Below are positions 1-8,944 of a stretch of 64,000 bases of DNA, piece by piece. Under the pieces are notes generated by a model that was not told the DNA's origin, searched no databases, and saw nothing but the letters and a program-made list of their open reading frames with translations. This DNA comes from Bradyrhizobium sp. CCBAU 51765. GTDB lineage: Bacteria; Pseudomonadota; Alphaproteobacteria; Rhizobiales; Xanthobacteraceae. The DNA lies in the NCBI RefSeq assembly GCF_015291725.1, contig NZ_CP030038.1, forward strand, positions 6,127,001 through 6,191,000, given 5' to 3'. Every line of letters begins with the position of its first letter. The first letter of the stretch is position 1. Position numbers and translations under genes: made by a program.

Positions 1-432
1 GATCGCGATCACCAGCTGGCCGCGCCGCAGGCTCTTGGAGTTGCCGAGCGCGGCATAGGGCAAGTGGCGCGCGCCGTTGGCGCGCAGCAGCGCAAGATCG
101 GTGTCGGGGTCGACGCCGAGCACCTGCGCGTCACCGACATGGCCCTCAACATCGCGCAGCCGAATTTCCTTCGAACTGCCGACCACATGGCTGTTGGTGA
201 GGACGAGTCCATCCGGCGAGATCACGATGCCCGAGCCGAGCCCGCCGCGCTCGCGGCCATTCGGCACCTTCGGCCCGGTCTCGACGCGCACGACCGCGGG
301 ACCGACACGGTCGGTCACGTCGATCACGGCATTGGAATAGGCGTCCAGCAAGGCCCCGTCGTCGAGAGGGGCAGATGTCGTCGTTCGCGATGACGGCGCG
401 TCATCGACGATGTCTGAGGTGAAGTCCAACAT
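1..432 (-). CDS. Trypsin-like serine protease (S1C/HtrA-type), N-terminal part
   Basis: The gene is read on the minus strand from an ATG at 432 and runs off the left edge, so only about 144 residues are present. The visible part has the chymotrypsin-fold pattern of HtrA/Deg proteases: GSGIVISPDG, then LTNSHVV with the catalytic His, then DPDTDLALL with the catalytic Asp. The catalytic Ser and any PDZ domain lie outside the window. There is no obvious signal peptide; the N-terminus is acidic and polar (MLDFTSDIVDD), which suggests a short cytoplasmic-type S1C protease, although a start further upstream cannot be excluded. Family assignment is secure; the specific role is unknown. Confidence 0.85.
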   Translation of the reverse strand, partial: MLDFTSDIVDDAPSSRTTTSAPLDDGALLDAYSNAVIDVTDRVGPAVVRVETGPKVPNGRERGGLGSGIVISPDGLVLTNSHVVGSSKEIRLRDVEGHVGDAQVLGVDPDTDLALLRANGARHLPYAALGNSKSLRRGQLVIAI

Positions 433-523
433 GGCAAGAGTCCTTGAGGCTTACACAGATGGTGGCCTGTTTCCTGCCGCGCAAGGTGCCCGCCTGGAGC
501 GCAGGGCTGGACTGCCCGGATGG

Positions 524-973
524 CTAGGACGTCCGCCTCAGCGAGCCGCCTCTGGCCTTGACCGGGTCGAGCAGCGACCAGTCGCCATCGGGAAGCACAT
601 GGCCCTTGGGGAATGGCGCGCGGAGCTCGAGCCCCAGCGAACCGAGCACGCGGTCGTCGCGGTAGTAGCATTGCAGGACCACGCGGACGAGCGTTGCGGC
701 GGCGACGCCGCCGGAGATGCGGAACTGCTGGGCAACGCCGTCGCGCGCGGCGGGCTCGAGATCGGCCAGCGGCATGCCGGCGAGCCGCGACAGGTGATCC
801 AGCGCCGTCACGACCTGTTTGGTGTCGCGGCCGAGCGTTGCGAGAATGTCGGCCTGGATGATGTCGTCATCGGCGCCTGGAACGCGATATTCCTCGCTCG
901 GAGGAATGATCATCGCGGCGATGGTGCGGAGGTCCTGGCGCTGCCGCGGCGTGAGGGTGAGTTGATCAAACAT
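524..973 (-). CDS. Gluconate 2-dehydrogenase subunit 3-like small subunit
   Basis: This 149-residue protein lies just downstream of the GMC oxidoreductase on the same strand. Its size, position and the motif LTLTPRQRQDLRTIAAMIIPP near the N-terminus fit the small subunits that accompany membrane-linked GMC dehydrogenases, where they help maturation or export of the flavoprotein. I chose the ATG at 973 because GAGG lies five bases before it; an in-frame start at 1003 is possible but lacks a ribosome site. No Tat signal is evident. A palindromic repeat (1017-1143) lies between the two genes. The substrate is unknown and the subunit assignment is by context and partial similarity. Confidence 0.65.
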   Translation of the reverse strand: MFDQLTLTPRQRQDLRTIAAMIIPPSEEYRVPGADDDIIQADILATLGRDTKQVVTALDHLSRLAGMPLADLEPAARDGVAQQFRISGGVAAATLVRVVLQCYYRDDRVLGSLGLELRAPFPKGHVLPDGDWSLLDPVKARGGSLRRTS

Positions 974-1016
974 GGCGTCCTCGCATCGAAACGTTGCGGC
1001 CAAGTTGCCGGTGCGT

Positions 1017-1143
1017 TCCCTCCCCCGCTTGCGGGGGAGGGTTGGGGAGAGGGTGTCTCCGCGGAGGGACTCCCCCAGAGGAGGGAGCCCTCACCCGGCG
1101 CGCTCTCAGAGCGCGTCGACCTCTCCCGCAAGCGGGAGAGGTG
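1017..1143. repeat. Palindromic intergenic repeat (CTCCCGCTTGCGGGAG family)
   Basis: Outer arms CTCCCCCGCTTGCGGGGGAG and CTCTCCCGCAAGCGGGAGAG flank GGTTGGGGAGAGGGTG and a GC-rich middle. Related copies occur at 22268-22287 plus 23483-23580 (split by an IS) and as a fragment at 24891-24909. Such elements are common between genes in Bradyrhizobium-type genomes and can fold in RNA. Confidence 0.85.
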
Positions 1144-1183
1144 CAGCGAGTTCGTAGCGGGTTCGGCGCATCCATCACGTGCC

Positions 1184-2782
1184 TCAATCGAACAAATTGG
1201 CAAGGCGCTGCTTCATCTGGTCGGCGATGTAGAGCGCGAGGGCCTGGATGGTCGACGTCGGGTTCACGCCGCCCGAAGTGACGAAGATGCTGCCGTCGAC
1301 GATGAAGAGGTTCTTCACGTCGTGCGCGCGGCCCCATTCGTTGACCACGGAACGCTCGGGGTCGGTGCCCATCCGCGCGGTGCCGAGCAGATGCCAGCCG
1401 CCCCAGGGGATCGGATTGTTGATGCAGATGTCGGTCGCGCCGGCGGTCTCGAGAATCTCGCGGCCGCGTGCCAGCCCGTGCTCCATCATTTTCCGGCTGT
1501 TCTCACTGATCGTATAGTCGATCTTCGGCGCGGGGATGCCGTGACTGTCCTTCAGCACGGGATCGAGCGTGACGCGGTTGTGCTCCTCGGGTAGATCCTC
1601 GCAGATTGCCGACACCGCGAGCCGATGACCGTTGAGCTTGCGGAATACGCGATGATGGTCGGCGCCCCATGGCAGAATGCCCTTTTGCTCGCTCGCGACC
1701 GCCTCGAACACCGGCCCCGCGCCGCGGCCGAACTGGATGCCGTAGCCGCGCACGAAGCCGCGCGACAGGTCAGTGTCGTAAAACTCCTTGCTCCACAGGC
1801 AGGTCGGCGGCGCGCGATTGCTATCGGTCGGCTCCTTCACAAATCCGTAGATTTGAGCATAGGGATGGAACATCAGGTTCTTGCCGACGAGGCCGGACGA
1901 ATTGGCAAGCCCGTTGGGGAAGCGCCCCGAGGCCGAGTTCAAAAGCAGGCGCGGCGTGCCAACGCCGTTGCAGGCGATGATGACGACATGTGCGGGCTGA
2001 AACTGCTCGACGCCGTCCTTGTCGTAATAGACCACCCCCGAAGCCATGCCGTTCTCGTCGGTGGTGATCTCGCGCACCCGGCAATGGGTGCGCAGCTCGA
2101 CGCCGGCACGGATGGCGTGGGGCCAATAGGTAATGTCGGTGGACGACTTTGCGCCCTGCGCGCAGGCCGGGGTGCAATGGCCGAGATTGATGCAGCGCGC
2201 CCGTCCCTCATAGTCCATGGTCGCGACCGTCGTGTCGGACGGCCACCAGTGCCAGCCGAGCTTGTTCATGGCCTTGCCGATGATGGCGCCGGACAATCCG
2301 AGCGGCTGCTGCGGCATCGGCGGATGCGTCAGCGGCGAGAGCGGATCGCCTGACAGGCCGGATGTCCCCATCATGCGGTCGTTCTCTTCGAAGAACCGGG
2401 TCAGCGCGTCGTAATCGATCGGCCAGTCGTCGGCCACGCCGTCCAGCGTCTTCACCTTGAAATCGGAGGGATGCAGCCGAGGCCAATGGGCGGTGTACAT
2501 CACCGTCGAGCCGCCGACCGCATTGTAGTTGACGACCTTGATCGGGGAGTTGTCGTCGTTGATCGGGTAGTCCTCGGGCCGGCCGCGGACGTTGGGGCTC
2601 GACGACCATTCGCCGTAGAATTTGGCCTCCCAATCCCGGCCGGTGCTGGGATATTCCGCCGGGTTCATCCAGCCGCCCTGCTCCAGGCAGAGGATGTGCA
2701 TCTTGGTCTCGGCTAGCGACCACGCCACCGCCGCGCCTGAAGCGCCGGCGCCGATGATCAGGACGTCCACGGGGTCTTTCAT
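1184..2782 (-). CDS. GMC family oxidoreductase (flavoprotein dehydrogenase)
   Basis: This 532-residue flavoprotein has the Rossmann FAD motif DVLIIGAGASGAAVAWSLAE at residues 6-25 and a C-terminal GMC signature with HLLGTARMGTDPERSVVNEW and the FAD-binding GGVNPTSTIQALALYIAD. This pattern matches glucose/gluconate/choline-type dehydrogenases that pass electrons to a cytochrome or quinone rather than to oxygen. There is no cleavable signal. The downstream small subunit (524-973) supports a heteromeric dehydrogenase; no dedicated cytochrome c subunit is adjacent. A GGAGG lies upstream of the ATG. Substrate cannot be deduced from sequence. Confidence 0.9.
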   Translation of the reverse strand: MKDPVDVLIIGAGASGAAVAWSLAETKMHILCLEQGGWMNPAEYPSTGRDWEAKFYGEWSSSPNVRGRPEDYPINDDNSPIKVVNYNAVGGSTVMYTAHWPRLHPSDFKVKTLDGVADDWPIDYDALTRFFEENDRMMGTSGLSGDPLSPLTHPPMPQQPLGLSGAIIGKAMNKLGWHWWPSDTTVATMDYEGRARCINLGHCTPACAQGAKSSTDITYWPHAIRAGVELRTHCRVREITTDENGMASGVVYYDKDGVEQFQPAHVVIIACNGVGTPRLLLNSASGRFPNGLANSSGLVGKNLMFHPYAQIYGFVKEPTDSNRAPPTCLWSKEFYDTDLSRGFVRGYGIQFGRGAGPVFEAVASEQKGILPWGADHHRVFRKLNGHRLAVSAICEDLPEEHNRVTLDPVLKDSHGIPAPKIDYTISENSRKMMEHGLARGREILETAGATDICINNPIPWGGWHLLGTARMGTDPERSVVNEWGRAHDVKNLFIVDGSIFVTSGGVNPTSTIQALALYIADQMKQRLANLFD

Positions 2783-2983
2783 CGCAAGCTTTTCCTCCCC
2801 CTCGCCGCTTCCCGGGCGATTCGGCCTTTCGCGCTCGGCGAGGCCGGCGAACGATAGGGTCAGAGCGACGGCCTAGTAAAGCCGCGAGGCCGGAATGTCG
2901 CGCTTCGCGGGGTGCAGACCATTGGTATCGCCACATCCCGATGCTAGGAACGGGACGCACGAGCCCATCGACAGCGAGACCGT

Positions 2984-3772
2984 ATGTCCTTCCGAAATTA
3001 CTTTGCCAGCGCCCGCGCTTTTGCGCTCATTTCGTTCTTCGCCTTGTCCGGATTTCTGGGCGCCTCCTCCCCTGCCTCGGCGCTGACCGGCGCCGCGACG
3101 GCCCGCGACGGCAACTCCATCCAGCTTGGCGACGTGACGTATCGGCTGGACGGCGTCGATGCGCCCGAGCTGGACCAGGTCTGCATCGACGATCACGCCG
3201 ATGCCTGGACCTGCGGCATCGAGGCCCGGGATCAGCTCACGAAGCTGATCAAGGGACGCGTGGTGCGCTGCGACGATGTCGGGCCGGAAAAGAGCTTCGG
3301 CAAGCGACACCGGGCGATCTGCACGGCCGAGGGCGACAAGTCGACCTTGAATGAACAGCTGGTCAGGCTCGGCTTTGCCGTCGCCCGGGAGCCGATCAAG
3401 GCCAACGTCAAGCCCGCTGCGGCCGAAGCCAAGACAGCCGACGCCGGGATCTGGAAGGGCTGCTTTGTTGCACCGCAAGATTTTCGCGCCGGCAAGAAGG
3501 ACGGCACACTCCTGGGCGCCGCCTGCCGGCCCGACCGCGACAAGGAGATTCGCGCCGTGCTGTTCCCGGAGGAACTGACGATGCCACCCAGCTGCAGCAT
3601 CAAGGGCAAGCTTGCGGTCCGCGCCCGCGTCACCGGCAATATCGGCATCTATCATTTGCGCGGCTGCCCGAGCTATCCCGCGACCACCAGACCCGACCGC
3701 TGGTTCTGCTCGGAGGACGACGCCCAGGCCGCCGGCTTCCGCAAGGCCTATAATTGCCGCCGGCCAAAGTGA
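2984..3772 (+). CDS. Secreted thermonuclease-like (SNase domain) protein
   Basis: The 262-residue protein begins with a signal peptide (hydrophobic stretch FALISFFALSGFLGA, likely cleavage after PASA). It continues with a staphylococcal-nuclease-like domain: ARDGNSIQLGDVTYRLDGVDAPE, then FGKRHRAIC. These correspond to the active-site Arg and Asp region and the second Arg of the SNase fold. The C-terminal third contains several Cys (CSIKGK, GCPSYPATTRPDRWFC), suggesting disulfides in the periplasm. It is likely a periplasmic or extracellular nuclease homologue, but some family members are not catalytically proven. It stands alone between the GMC gene and the cyo operon. Confidence 0.85.
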   Translation: MSFRNYFASARAFALISFFALSGFLGASSPASALTGAATARDGNSIQLGDVTYRLDGVDAPELDQVCIDDHADAWTCGIEARDQLTKLIKGRVVRCDDVGPEKSFGKRHRAICTAEGDKSTLNEQLVRLGFAVAREPIKANVKPAAAEAKTADAGIWKGCFVAPQDFRAGKKDGTLLGAACRPDRDKEIRAVLFPEELTMPPSCSIKGKLAVRARVTGNIGIYHLRGCPSYPATTRPDRWFCSEDDAQAAGFRKAYNCRRPK

Positions 3773-3993
3773 ACGGGCGGGTTCCGCACCTGTGAGTAGT
3801 ATTCCGGCTACGTATTGATCCGGGATTGAAATTCGTCGGCAGTTGCTGCATTTCTATGCGTACGCGAGCGCCTTGCGCGAGCGTTTCCTTGGCAACAATC
3901 CGGCTCCGGCCCGATTGTCCTTGCTCGGGCGTTTCCTCCCTAGACTTGGCCGCTTGTCACGAGCAAGCGGCCGTTCTTTTCTGTGCGGGTCTA

Positions 3994-4380
3994 TCACTGC
4001 ATCCGCATGATCTGGTCCATCGGCGGCATGTTCGCGTTGAGATGCGCCATGATCCAGACCGTCCCGCCCACCACCAGGAAGACGACCAGCAGCCCGAAGG
4101 CGAGCGCCAGCACGTTGTTGGTGTTGTCGGGCCCCGTGGTGATGTGCAGGAAAAACACGAGATGCACACCCATCTGTGCGATCGCAAGCACGATCAGCGC
4201 GACCGGAATCGAGGGCTGCCAGACCAGATCGGTGCCGGCGATGAAGAACGAGGTCGCCGTAAGCAACAGCGCGAGCACGAGGCCGACCACGTAGCCGACG
4301 ACCCTCGCGCCGACACTATGCTGCTCTTCCTCACCCGGTGCGAGGTCGTGCTTGACCATCCCATGCGTCTGCTCACTCAT
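3994..4380 (-). CDS. cyoD: Cytochrome o ubiquinol oxidase subunit IV
   Basis: The 128-residue protein has three transmembrane helices (about residues 27-48, 57-79 and 89-111) and the CyoD-type segment GVHLVFFLHI. It is the last gene of cyoABCD; its ATG overlaps the cyoC stop by four bases (ATGA), indicating translational coupling. In the bo3 oxidase this subunit aids assembly and stability of the haem-copper core in the inner membrane. Its C-terminus ends MPPMDQIMRMQ. Confidence 0.95.
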   Translation of the reverse strand: MSEQTHGMVKHDLAPGEEEQHSVGARVVGYVVGLVLALLLTATSFFIAGTDLVWQPSIPVALIVLAIAQMGVHLVFFLHITTGPDNTNNVLALAFGLLVVFLVVGGTVWIMAHLNANMPPMDQIMRMQ

Positions 4381-5018
4381 GGCGCACCTCCGAGCAGGTA
4401 GACGACCGAGAACACCCCGACCCAGATGATGTCGAGTGCGTGCCAGAACAGCGCAAAGCACATCATTCGCCGCAGCACGTCGGCGCGAAAGCCTTTCGCA
4501 AAGACCTGGGCCATCATGGTGAGCAGCCAGAGCACGCCGGCGGAGACGTGCAGGCCGTGGCAGCCGACCAGGGAGAAGAACGCGGTCAGGAACGCACTGC
4601 GCGACGGACCGTACCCGCGCGCAATGAGATCGGCAAATTCGCGGAATTCGAGCACGAGGAATATGAGCCCCAGCACGCAGGTGACGGTCATGCCGAGATA
4701 AAACCAGAACCGGTTGCGCACATCGGCGGCGATGCTGGCCATGCCGCAGGTGAAGCTCGAGAGCAGCAGGCAGACCGTCTCGATCGCGACACTCCTCTGA
4801 TCGAAGATCTCCGCACCCTTCGGGCCGCCGGCGGTTTGGCCGACCAGCACCGCATAGGCCGCGAAGAAGCAGGAGAACATCACGATATCGGAGAGCAGGA
4901 AGACCCAGAAGCCGTAGGCGGTCACGATCCGCTTCGGCGCAGGCCCGGGATGCTCGATGACGACGCCGATGTGATGGGGATCGGCCCGGGCGTGGTCGGC
5001 AGTCGTGGTCATTGCCAT
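4377..5018 (-). CDS. cyoC: Cytochrome o ubiquinol oxidase subunit III
   Basis: This is a 213-residue, five-helix membrane protein of the haem-copper oxidase subunit III family. It has the segment GFWVFLLSDIVMFSCFFAAYAVL and the later motif GCHGLHVSAGVLWLL followed by HALDIIWVGVFSVVYLLGG. It lies between cyoB (sharing one base, TGATG) and cyoD (four-base overlap). It is an accessory subunit of the quinol oxidase and does not itself bind the redox metals. Confidence 0.96.
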   Translation of the reverse strand: MAMTTTADHARADPHHIGVVIEHPGPAPKRIVTAYGFWVFLLSDIVMFSCFFAAYAVLVGQTAGGPKGAEIFDQRSVAIETVCLLLSSFTCGMASIAADVRNRFWFYLGMTVTCVLGLIFLVLEFREFADLIARGYGPSRSAFLTAFFSLVGCHGLHVSAGVLWLLTMMAQVFAKGFRADVLRRMMCFALFWHALDIIWVGVFSVVYLLGGAP

Positions 5019-7018
5019 CAGACCGCTCCCGCCATGCTGACGAGGTTGCGCCGTTCCTCGATGTTGCTGCGGTCGATGCGGGCGACCTCCTCGGCAGGAA
5101 TGACGTATTCGTCATGGTCGCGCCAGGCGAACACGACGAAGGTGGCGAAGGCGCCGAGGCCGCCCAGGATCACCATCCACCAGATGTGCCAGATCAGCGC
5201 GAAGCCCATGATGGTGGCGAAGAACGCGCAGACGAAGCCGGTCGGCGAATTGCGGGGCATCTCGATGTCCTGGTATTCCGGCTGTTCGTGCGCGAGCGAC
5301 TGCTGCCGGGCGTGGACCTTCATCTCCCAATAGGCGTCCTCGCCGCGCACATCGGGATTGAAGGCGAAGTTGAATACCGGCGGCGGCGACGAGGTCGCCC
5401 ATTCCAGCGAGCGCCCGTCCCAGGGATCGCCGGTGCGATCGCGCAACGCCTCGCGATTGCGGATGCTGACCACGAGCTGCACGATCTGGCAGATCACGCC
5501 GATCGTCAGCACGGCCACGCCGACTGCCGCGACGATCATCCAGGGCCGCCAGGCCGCGACATCGTAATGCTGCAAGCGACGGGTCATGCCGAGCATGCCG
5601 GCGATGTAGAGCGGCATGAAGGTGACGTAGAAGCCGATGAAGGTGAACCAGAATGCGGCCTTGCCCCAGCGCTCGTCGAGGCGGAAACCGAATGCCTTCG
5701 GAAACCAGTATTCCAGGCCGGCGAAGGCACCGAACAGCACGCCACCGATGATGACGTTGTGGAAGTGCGCGACCAGGAACATGCTGTTGTGGAGCATGAA
5801 GTCGGCCGGCGGCACCGCGACGAGGACGCCCGTCAATCCGCCGATGATGAAGGTGACCATGAAGCCGACCGACCACAACATCGGCGTCGCAAAACGGATG
5901 CGGCCGCCATACATCGTGAACAGCCAGTTGTAGATCTTCACGCCGGTCGGTATCGCAATGATCATGCTGGCGATGCCGAAGATGGCATTGACGTCGGGCC
6001 CCGCCCCCATCGTGAAGAAGTGGTGCAGCCAGACCATGAACGAGACGACGCAGATTGCCATGGTCGCGAGCACCATGGAGCGATAGCCGAACAGCGCCTT
6101 GCCGGAGAAGGTCGACACCACCTCCGAGAAGATGCCGAAGGCTGGCAGCACCAGGATGTAGACCTCGGGATGGCCCCAGGCCCAGATCAGGTTCATGAAC
6201 ATCATGACGTTGCCGCCGGCCTCGTTGGTGAAGAAGTGGAAGCCGAGATAGCGGTCGAGCAGCAGCATCGCGAGCGTGGCGGTGAGGATCGGGAAGGCCG
6301 CAACGATGAGGAGGTTCGAGGCAAGCGTGGTCCAGCAGAACATCGGCATGCGCAGGTAGTTCATGCCCTTCGTGCGCAGCTTCAGCACGGTCGTGACGAG
6401 ATTGATGCCGGCGACCAGCGTCCCGACGCCGGAGATCTGCAACGACCAGGCGTAATAGTCGACGCCGACACCGGGCGAGTAGACCAGCCCCGACAGCGGC
6501 GGAAAGGCGAGCCAGCCGGTGCGCGCGAACTCCCCGACCACGAGCGAGACGTTGACCAGCAGCGCGCCGGTCGCGGTCAGCCAGAAGCCGACCGAATTGA
6601 GCGTCGGAAATGCGACGTCGCGCACGCCAAGCTGGAGCGGCACGACGAGGTTCATCAGCCCGATCACGAATGGCATCGCCACGAAGAAGATCATGATGGT
6701 GCCGTGCGCGGAGAAGATCTGGTTGTAGTGCTCCGGCGGCAGATAGCCCTGCGACTGATAGGCCACGGCCTGCTGGATCCGCATCATGATGGCGTCGCTG
6801 CCGCCGCGCAGCAGCATCACCGAGGCGAGCAGGATGTACATCACGCCGATGCGCTTGTGATCGACGCTGGTGATCCATTCGCTCCAGAGATAGGGCAGAT
6901 GTCCCTTCACCACGACCCATGTCAGGACGCCGAGGATTGCAACCAGCACCACCGCGCCGGCGACGAGCGGAATCGGTTGATCAAGCGGAATGGCCGACCA
7001 ATCGAGCTTACCGAGCAT
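5018..7018 (-). CDS. cyoB: Cytochrome o ubiquinol oxidase subunit I
   Basis: This is the catalytic subunit of the proton-pumping quinol oxidase that reduces oxygen to water. Visible motifs are WGHPEVYI (Cu_B His and the cross-linked Tyr), WLHHFFTMG (two Cu_B His) and AHFHNVI (haem ligands). The quinol-site residues of the E. coli enzyme are also present (Arg and Asp in LLRGGSDAIMMR; His and Gln in EHYNQIFSAHG). I chose the ATG at 7018, giving MLGKLDWSAIP, because it aligns with the E. coli start and has GGAGG five bases upstream; in-frame GTG 7030 and ATG 7021 are alternatives. Its start lies inside the end of cyoA. Confidence 0.97.
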   Translation of the reverse strand: MLGKLDWSAIPLDQPIPLVAGAVVLVAILGVLTWVVVKGHLPYLWSEWITSVDHKRIGVMYILLASVMLLRGGSDAIMMRIQQAVAYQSQGYLPPEHYNQIFSAHGTIMIFFVAMPFVIGLMNLVVPLQLGVRDVAFPTLNSVGFWLTATGALLVNVSLVVGEFARTGWLAFPPLSGLVYSPGVGVDYYAWSLQISGVGTLVAGINLVTTVLKLRTKGMNYLRMPMFCWTTLASNLLIVAAFPILTATLAMLLLDRYLGFHFFTNEAGGNVMMFMNLIWAWGHPEVYILVLPAFGIFSEVVSTFSGKALFGYRSMVLATMAICVVSFMVWLHHFFTMGAGPDVNAIFGIASMIIAIPTGVKIYNWLFTMYGGRIRFATPMLWSVGFMVTFIIGGLTGVLVAVPPADFMLHNSMFLVAHFHNVIIGGVLFGAFAGLEYWFPKAFGFRLDERWGKAAFWFTFIGFYVTFMPLYIAGMLGMTRRLQHYDVAAWRPWMIVAAVGVAVLTIGVICQIVQLVVSIRNREALRDRTGDPWDGRSLEWATSSPPPVFNFAFNPDVRGEDAYWEMKVHARQQSLAHEQPEYQDIEMPRNSPTGFVCAFFATIMGFALIWHIWWMVILGGLGAFATFVVFAWRDHDEYVIPAEEVARIDRSNIEERRNLVSMAGAV

Positions 7019-7841
7019 CATGCCCTCCACTGTGCGACCGGCCTGCTTCGGATGCGAGCTCCGGCCCCGGCCCCGGCGGAATGTGCTGGCTCGCGATCAG
7101 GTCGAACAGCCGCGGATCGTCCAGGCGGTAGACAGGTCGGCCCTTCTCGACACCCTGCTGCATCAGCTTCTTGTAGCTGTCCGCATTCAACACCGCGTCC
7201 GTCTTCGCGGTATTCGCCACCCATTCCGGAAAGGCGAGCGGCGAGACCACGTTGACGTCGAACATCATGTCGGGGAATCCATCGCCGGAAAAATGCGCGG
7301 ACATGCCCTGGAGCTTGCCTTCATTGTCGGCGCGCAGGTTGAGCTTCGTCACCATGCCGTTCATGGTGTAGATCATGCTGCCGAGCTGCGGGATGAAGAA
7401 CGTGTTCATCACGCTCGACGATGTCAGCTGGAAATTCAGCTCGGCGCCCGCGGGCACCGTCAACGTGTTGACGGTGGCGATGCGCTGGTCCGGATAGATG
7501 AACAGCCATTTCCAGTCGAGCGACACGGCCTGGATCCGCACCGGGCTTCCGGTGCCCGGCACGGGCGCGGCCGGATCGAGCTGGTGCGAACCGATCCAGG
7601 CGACACCGCCGAGCAGGATGACCGTGAGTGCAGGGATCGACCACACCACCATTTCCACGCGGCCGGAATAGACGAAGCCAGGCTGGTAGCGCGCTCTCGG
7701 ATTCGAGGCGCGAAACCAGAAAGCGAAGCCGAGGATCGCGATGATGGTGGGCACCACGATCACGAGCATGATGAAGACGGAATCGACCAGGATGGTGCTG
7801 TTGCCCGCGGCCACGGGCCCTTGCGGATCGAGCAGATTCAT
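7008..7841 (-). CDS. cyoA: Cytochrome o ubiquinol oxidase subunit II
   Basis: The protein is about 277 residues, with two N-terminal transmembrane helices (about 18-42 and 66-86) and a periplasmic cupredoxin-like domain (WKWLFIYPDQRIATVNTL, then MNTFFIPQLGSMIY). As expected for a quinol oxidase, the Cu_A Cys ligands are absent. Unlike E. coli CyoA, no lipoprotein signal with a lipobox Cys is seen: an in-frame TAG stop at about 7880 limits extension, and the short stretch after it has no Cys. ATG 7841 is chosen over TTG 7847. It is the first gene of cyoABCD and overlaps cyoB. Confidence 0.95.
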   Translation of the reverse strand: MNLLDPQGPVAAGNSTILVDSVFIMLVIVVPTIIAILGFAFWFRASNPRARYQPGFVYSGRVEMVVWSIPALTVILLGGVAWIGSHQLDPAAPVPGTGSPVRIQAVSLDWKWLFIYPDQRIATVNTLTVPAGAELNFQLTSSSVMNTFFIPQLGSMIYTMNGMVTKLNLRADNEGKLQGMSAHFSGDGFPDMMFDVNVVSPLAFPEWVANTAKTDAVLNADSYKKLMQQGVEKGRPVYRLDDPRLFDLIASQHIPPGPGPELASEAGRSHSGGHDAR

Positions 7842-8098
7842 CGGCAAGCCACTGGCGGTTGAGAGCCCCCGGGACCGAGCCTAGCGCGGGAAAGGCTCCG
7901 GCAGCAAACGCTGCGACCTCAGAACGGTTCCTGCTCCGCACGGCTCAGTCATGCGCGACAGGCCGGCCGCAACATGCAATTCCATGTGATGTCAATGACA
8001 TGCACGCAGGGGCCACGCCCTTCTCTCCGGTCGGGGCGATTGCTAATCTGCACGAAAATAATGGGGCGAATGGTGCCCGTGCCGGGGAGTGAACCGAG

Positions 8099-8899
8099 AT
8101 GCGCTTGAAGGACAAGGTCGCGATCGTCGTCGGGGCCGGGCAAAGTCCCGGCGAAGGCATGGGCAACGGCCGCGCCACCGCGCTCACCTTCGCGCGCGAA
8201 GGCGCGAAGGTCTTGTGCGTCGACCATCATCTTGAGTCGGCGCAGGAAACGGCGGCGATGATCGCCGCGAAACTTGGCACCGCCGCGGCCTTCAAGGCCG
8301 ACGTGACCAAGGCTGCCGACATCAAGGCGATGGTGGCCGACGCGCAATCGCGCTGGGGCCGGATCGACGTGCTGCACAACAATGTCGGCGTCAGCCTCGC
8401 CGGCGGCGACGCCGAGCTGCTGCAACTGACCGAGGAGGCGTTCGACCGCGTCGTCGCCATCAATCTGAAGAGCTGCATACTCGCCGCGAAGGAAGTGATC
8501 CCGATCATGCGCGCGCAGAGAGGCGGCGCGATCATCAACATCTCCTCGATGGCCGCGATCACAACGTATCCTTATGTCGCCTACAAGGCGACGAAATCGG
8601 CGATGATCGCCTTCACCGAGCAGCTGGCGTATCAGAATGCCGAGTACGGCATCCGCGCCAACGTCATCCTGCCCGGCCTGATGAACACGCCGATGGCCGT
8701 CGACACCCGCGCCCGCGAATGGCACAAGACCCGCGCCGAGGTCGAAGCCGAACGCGACAGCAAGGTGCCGCTGCGCAGGAAGATGGGCACCGGCTGGGAC
8801 GTCGCCAACGCCGCGCTGTTCTTGGCGAGCGAGGAGGCGAATTTCATTACGGGTGTGACACTGCCGGTGGATGGTGGCTCGAGCGTGCGACGGGGGTAA
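8099..8899 (+). CDS. Short-chain dehydrogenase/reductase (SDR)
   Basis: This 266-residue classical SDR has an N-terminal nucleotide site (KVAIVVGAGQSPGEGMGNG, residues 6-24, slightly longer than the usual TGxxxGxG), the NNVG motif at 94-97, catalytic Ser in NISSM (149-150), and Tyr162/Lys166 in AYKATK. The C-terminus has the usual LPVDGGSS. It would catalyse an NAD(P)-dependent oxidation or reduction in the cytoplasm; substrate unknown. It is divergent from cyoA and convergent with the sugar dehydrogenase, separated from that by a strong hairpin. Confidence 0.93.
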   Translation: MRLKDKVAIVVGAGQSPGEGMGNGRATALTFAREGAKVLCVDHHLESAQETAAMIAAKLGTAAAFKADVTKAADIKAMVADAQSRWGRIDVLHNNVGVSLAGGDAELLQLTEEAFDRVVAINLKSCILAAKEVIPIMRAQRGGAIINISSMAAITTYPYVAYKATKSAMIAFTEQLAYQNAEYGIRANVILPGLMNTPMAVDTRAREWHKTRAEVEAERDSKVPLRRKMGTGWDVANAALFLASEEANFITGVTLPVDGGSSVRRG

Positions 8900-8917
8900 A
8901 GCGAGCGCGGTGCTCTT

Positions 8918-8940
8918 ACCCTCCCCTGGAGGGGGAGGGT
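8918..8940. terminator. GC-rich hairpin between convergent genes
   Basis: ACCCTCCCC and GGGGAGGGT (8918-8926 and 8932-8940) form a perfect 9-bp stem with a short loop between the ends of two convergent genes. No U-run follows, so it may be a repeat fragment as much as a rho-independent terminator. Confidence 0.5.
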
Positions 8941-8944
8941 GAAG

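Noticed and set aside
5012..7255. A 747-codon open frame antisense to cyoB
   Set aside because: It is an artefact of high-GC codon bias; its product is repetitive and Asp/His/Arg-rich, while the other strand encodes a clear CyoB.
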